A stretch of DNA of 64,000 nucleotides. Source: an uncultured Pelagibacteraceae bacterium (GTDB taxonomy: Bacteria > Pseudomonadota > Alphaproteobacteria > Pelagibacterales > Pelagibacteraceae). Below the pieces are notes generated by a model that was given only the letters and a program-made list of their open reading frames with translations, searched no databases and had not been told where the DNA came from. Numbering within the stretch: the stretch's first letter is position 1; each line of letters begins with the position of its first letter. The stretch spans positions 97,415 to 161,414 of the forward strand of contig CACAWF010000001.1 of NCBI GenBank assembly GCA_902536085.1, read 5' to 3'. Shown piece by piece: positions 61,255 through 64,000 of the stretch. Made by a program: the position numbers and the translations under genes.

Positions 61255-62841
61255 TTAATTATTAATTTTGTATAAACATAAACCATCTGCTTCACACTCG
61301 CTAAATATAAGTTTTAACGAGCTCATTTGTAGTGGAAACTTTGAAATAATATATTTAGCACCCAGTTTTTCTGCAGCTAATAAATTTAAACTATAATTTT
61401 CTTTATCTACTGGTTCGTATAAACTTGTGTATACTCTACTTCCCCAATTGTCATAATAATTTTTAAAAGTAGGATTTTTATCAAGTTCAATTTCAATTAT
61501 TTCTCTAAATTTCCTTTTATAACTTAAGGGATATAAACTGTGATATCCATCCAACACAAAAATATTATTTTTTACCGCAGCCATTGGATCAACACCAACT
61601 GATAAGACTCTATGCTCTTTTACTTCACTCTTTATTTTTTTATAGTCATAGTGCGAGTAAAATCCTTTAAATGTATATAAATTCTGATAATTTTTCTCTT
61701 TTATAATTTTGTCTTTGTAAATTGGTACAATGCTAGAATTTATTTGGAAAAACAATACACTTGTTATAACCAAAAAAAATAATATTTTTGAATATAAATT
61801 TTTACTTTTAAGTAAATAAATTATTAGTAAGCAGTATAATAAATTGAAGGATTTTCCTAAATAACCCCATGATATTTCTTTAAAAAGAGTTTCATTTACA
61901 AACCTTCCAATAAAATCATTTTGTATAATAACTATAAACAAAATAGATAAAATTAATCCGAATAAAATTTTTTTTATATTCTCGTCTTTTGAAAAAAAAG
62001 AAAAAATAATAGCCGGTATCGCAAATAAAGAAATAGGCAGTATCATAAAAAATTTGTGACTCCATGTATTTGGTAAAGGAAATAAAAATTTTAAAAAACT
62101 AATTATACTTTCTTTTAAAGAAAGTGTTTCTCTTAATATTTCTGTCCTGTGAAACTCAATATTTGAAAATAATAAATATAAAAGATTAAAATTTGCAAAA
62201 AGTATACTTACAGAAAATGTCAGAAATATTTTTAAAAATTGAATTAATTGATGTTTATCTATAAGCAAAAAAAGTACCAAAACTATGCTAGGGATAGCAA
62301 AACCTCCAAACAATAAATCAGAGTTAATCCCAAAAAATACAGTTAAAATATAATGTTTAATTTTTAACTTTTTTTTGAAAAGAGATAAATAAATTATGTA
62401 AGGTATAATTGCTAATCCAAATCCCTCGTGAGTTGGTAAATTGGAGGATGCGTACAAGCAAGATACTAAACAGCAAATAAAAATATTAGAATTGATTTTT
62501 TTTGAAAGAATTAAAAATGAAAAATAAGAAACTAACTTTACTAAAATATCTATTATCCAATATGCAAGTTCAAAAGAAAATAGAGAGTAAAAAAAACTGT
62601 AAGGCTGAAACAGCCTTCTTAAGTAAAAAGGATTTATTTCACCGTTAAGAAAAATTTTAACAGAATCAAAATTTCCTATTAATATTTTTCCCAAAATGAA
62701 GTTATAAACCAGTTCACTGTCTAAACTATCAATGTAAAATAACGTTGGACTTCCAAAAAAAATTAATGGAATTATGTAATTTAATGAGAGAATAAATAAA
62801 AATACGTAGTGTATACGGTATTTGCTTGATAAATATTTCAT
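61255..62841 (-). CDS. DUF6044-like polytopic membrane protein
   Basis: A 528-residue protein with about eleven membrane helices and a soluble C-terminal domain. The first loop FYIDSLDSELVYNFILGKIL has an acidic pair after helix 1, as in GT-C enzymes. The C-terminal HRVLSVGVDPMAAVKNNIFV, LDGYHSLYPLSYKRKFREII and YYDNWGSRVYTSLYE resemble the DUF6044 (YkoS) family. A role in cell-surface glycan assembly is plausible but unproven. It stands alone between ssrA and thyX with 149 bp before the divergent thyX. Confidence 0.72.
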   Translation of the reverse strand: MKYLSSKYRIHYVFLFILSLNYIIPLIFFGSPTLFYIDSLDSELVYNFILGKILIGNFDSVKIFLNGEINPFYLRRLFQPYSFFYSLFSFELAYWIIDILVKLVSYFSFLILSKKINSNIFICCLVSCLYASSNLPTHEGFGLAIIPYIIYLSLFKKKLKIKHYILTVFFGINSDLLFGGFAIPSIVLVLFLLIDKHQLIQFLKIFLTFSVSILFANFNLLYLLFSNIEFHRTEILRETLSLKESIISFLKFLFPLPNTWSHKFFMILPISLFAIPAIIFSFFSKDENIKKILFGLILSILFIVIIQNDFIGRFVNETLFKEISWGYLGKSFNLLYCLLIIYLLKSKNLYSKILFFLVITSVLFFQINSSIVPIYKDKIIKEKNYQNLYTFKGFYSHYDYKKIKSEVKEHRVLSVGVDPMAAVKNNIFVLDGYHSLYPLSYKRKFREIIEIELDKNPTFKNYYDNWGSRVYTSLYEPVDKENYSLNLLAAEKLGAKYIISKFPLQMSSLKLIFSECEADGLCLYKINN

Positions 62842-62964
62842 ATTTAAAACATTTTTAAAATACTTTAATTGATAAATATCCTAAGAAATATCTAAATTTA
62901 TAAATTTTATTAACAATAAAAGTATAAAAAAAAACTATTTTAATACCATTTTATCTATCACTTG

Positions 62965-62970
62965 TATAAT
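62965..62970 (+). promoter_or_regulatory. candidate thyX -10 box
   Basis: A perfect TATAAT lies 20 bp before the thyX ATG, preceded by TTG. No convincing -35 box is seen at 16-18 bp. The 149-bp divergent gap 62842-62990 otherwise shows only AT-rich sequence. Confidence 0.4.
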
Positions 62971-62990
62971 TAACGTCTTTAAAACATTTT

Positions 62991-63938
62991 ATGAAATTAA
63001 CAACTGAACAAAAAAAAGAGATTTCCGATCAACAGTCCCAGCAAAATATTACTAAGCGAGTTACTTCACCTGAACTAGAAAAAATTTTGTACGAAGCACT
63101 ACCTGTCCTAGACCACGGTTTTGTAAGGGTAGTTGATTATATGGGGGATGATAGTTCTATTGTACAATCGGCGAGGGTTTCTTATGGCAAAGGAACAAAA
63201 AAGGTTTCAACAGATGAAGGGTTAATAAAATATCTCATGAGACATTGGCATTCTACACCGTTTGAAATGTGCGAAATAAAATACCATGTCAAGTTACCAA
63301 TATTTATTGCAAGACAATGGATTAGACATAGAACTGCTAATGTAAATGAGTATTCAGCAAGATACTCAATTTTAGATAAAGAATTTTATATACCCTCAAA
63401 AGATCAACTTTCTGCACAATCCACTTCTAATCGTCAAGGACGCGGCGATCTTATTACCGGAGACCAAGCAGATGAAGTTCTTAAAATATTAAAAGATGAT
63501 GCTACAAGAACTTATGATAATTATGAAAAAATGCTTAACGAGAGATATGATGGGACAACAATAGATGAAAGTAAAGTTGGACTAGCCAGAGAACTTGCCA
63601 GAATGAACCTAACTTTGAACTCTTATACTCAATGGTATTGGAAGACAGACTTATTAAATTTGTTAAACTTTTTATTTTTAAGGGCAGATAATCATGCTCA
63701 ATATGAAATACGAGTATATGCAGAGGTAATGCTCGAAACAGTAAAAAAATGGGTGCCTATTACTCACTCTGCTTTCTTAGATTATAGAGTAGGGGCCGTT
63801 CATGTTTCTGCTAAAGGTAAAAAAGTTATTCAAGAAATGGCAAGAGGTAAAAATGTAAATCATGAAAGCTCGGGCTTATCAAAAAGAGAATGGAATGAGC
63901 TTATGATGTCTTTTGGTTTTAAAGAAAAACTAATTTAG
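62991..63938 (+). CDS. thyX: FAD-dependent thymidylate synthase
   Basis: Makes dTMP from dUMP using methylenetetrahydrofolate and FAD/NADPH. Unlike ThyA it leaves tetrahydrofolate, not dihydrofolate. It has 315 residues, longer than bacterial ThyX of about 230 but normal for alphaproteobacterial forms. The ThyX motif is [15 protein letters not shown] (112-126) with the dUMP-binding Arg and Ser. [20 protein letters not shown] and [20 protein letters not shown] precede it; [20 protein letters not shown] and [15 protein letters not shown] follow. Confidence 0.97.
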   Translation: MKLTTEQKKEISDQQSQQNITKRVTSPELEKILYEALPVLDHGFVRVVDYMGDDSSIVQSARVSYGKGTKKVSTDEGLIKYLMRHWHSTPFEMCEIKYHVKLPIFIARQWIRHRTANVNEYSARYSILDKEFYIPSKDQLSAQSTSNRQGRGDLITGDQADEVLKILKDDATRTYDNYEKMLNERYDGTTIDESKVGLARELARMNLTLNSYTQWYWKTDLLNLLNFLFLRADNHAQYEIRVYAEVMLETVKKWVPITHSAFLDYRVGAVHVSAKGKKVIQEMARGKNVNHESSGLSKREWNELMMSFGFKEKLI

Positions 63939-64000
63939 ATAAATTTTAATTTTTTCTGCTATAATTCCAAATAATCTAGAAACATTGTGATTTGGATTTT
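63939..64000. other. terminal 62 bp, no gene seen
   Basis: AT-rich sequence after thyX. A TATAAT at 63960-63965 may be a -10 box for a gene beyond the window, but no good -35 box is visible. Confidence 0.3.

Noticed and set aside
61037-61258. A 73-codon plus-strand frame across the ssrA gene
   Set aside because: It is antisense to the tmRNA, whose acceptor stem, tag and hairpins explain the sequence; the peptide has no family features.
63951-64000. Promoter at the right edge
   Set aside because: Only a TATAAT is visible; there is no convincing -35 box and the downstream gene is outside the window.

Overview
The window reads as chromosome of a SAR11 (Pelagibacterales, Alphaproteobacteria) bacterium. 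It is very AT-rich and densely packed. Most neighbouring genes overlap by 4 to 26 bases or share a stop codon with a convergent neighbour. Gene neighbourhoods are alphaproteobacterial: MarR/response regulator/kinase beside ilvE, amidase-rnpB-mraZ, yqeY-dnaG-rpoD, and a circularly permuted two-piece tmRNA gene. The placement is inferred from family resemblance and layout; no database search was possible.

Layout. 1-6934 (mostly minus): rplY (cut by the window edge), prs, the lgt-midA-pgeF group, a small ubiK gene, and a MarR/response-regulator/histidine-kinase operon facing ilvE. 7895-13615 (minus): a coupled uvrB-SDR-folB-uvrC-pgsA operon. 13654-22400: aatA, trxB, an ELM1-like gene, a 2OG-Fe(II) oxygenase, carAB, yqeY. 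22403-28628: dnaG, rpoD, two accessory genes (GT-C-like membrane protein and methyltransferase), and a CAU-anticodon tRNA. 28630-30778: mlaC, mlaA and an AmpD-like amidase. 30835-31177: RNase P RNA. 31228-48738: a long division and cell-wall (dcw) array. 48802-57844: lpxC, bamD, ligA, Xaa-Pro aminopeptidase, uvrD-type helicase, an AsmA-like protein. 57846-59999: fumC, a MazG-like protein and two small membrane proteins. 60000-61254: a small accessory insert at the ssrA (tmRNA) locus. 61255-63938: a DUF6044-like membrane protein and thyX.

The dcw array makes lipid-II precursors (murE-murF fusion, mraY, murD, murG, murC, murB, ddl) and divisome parts (ftsL, ftsI, ftsW, ftsQ, ftsA, ftsZ). It has three departures from the usual plan. 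ftsZ sits second, directly after mraZ, instead of after ftsA. murE and murF are one open reading frame. FtsA has lost its recognisable nucleotide-binding motifs but keeps its C-terminal membrane helix. A three-box MraZ operator overlaps the promoter, so mraZ and ftsZ would be under direct MraZ control.

The most unusual accessory structure is at 60039-60986. A perfect 26-bp direct repeat of the end of the permuted ssrA gene brackets about 0.9 kb holding one secreted-protein gene, which is itself flanked by inner 20-bp direct repeats built from ATTACGA. No integrase is present, so this looks like a minimal or non-autonomous ssrA-targeted element. I see no CRISPR array, insertion sequence, prophage module or obvious pseudogene.
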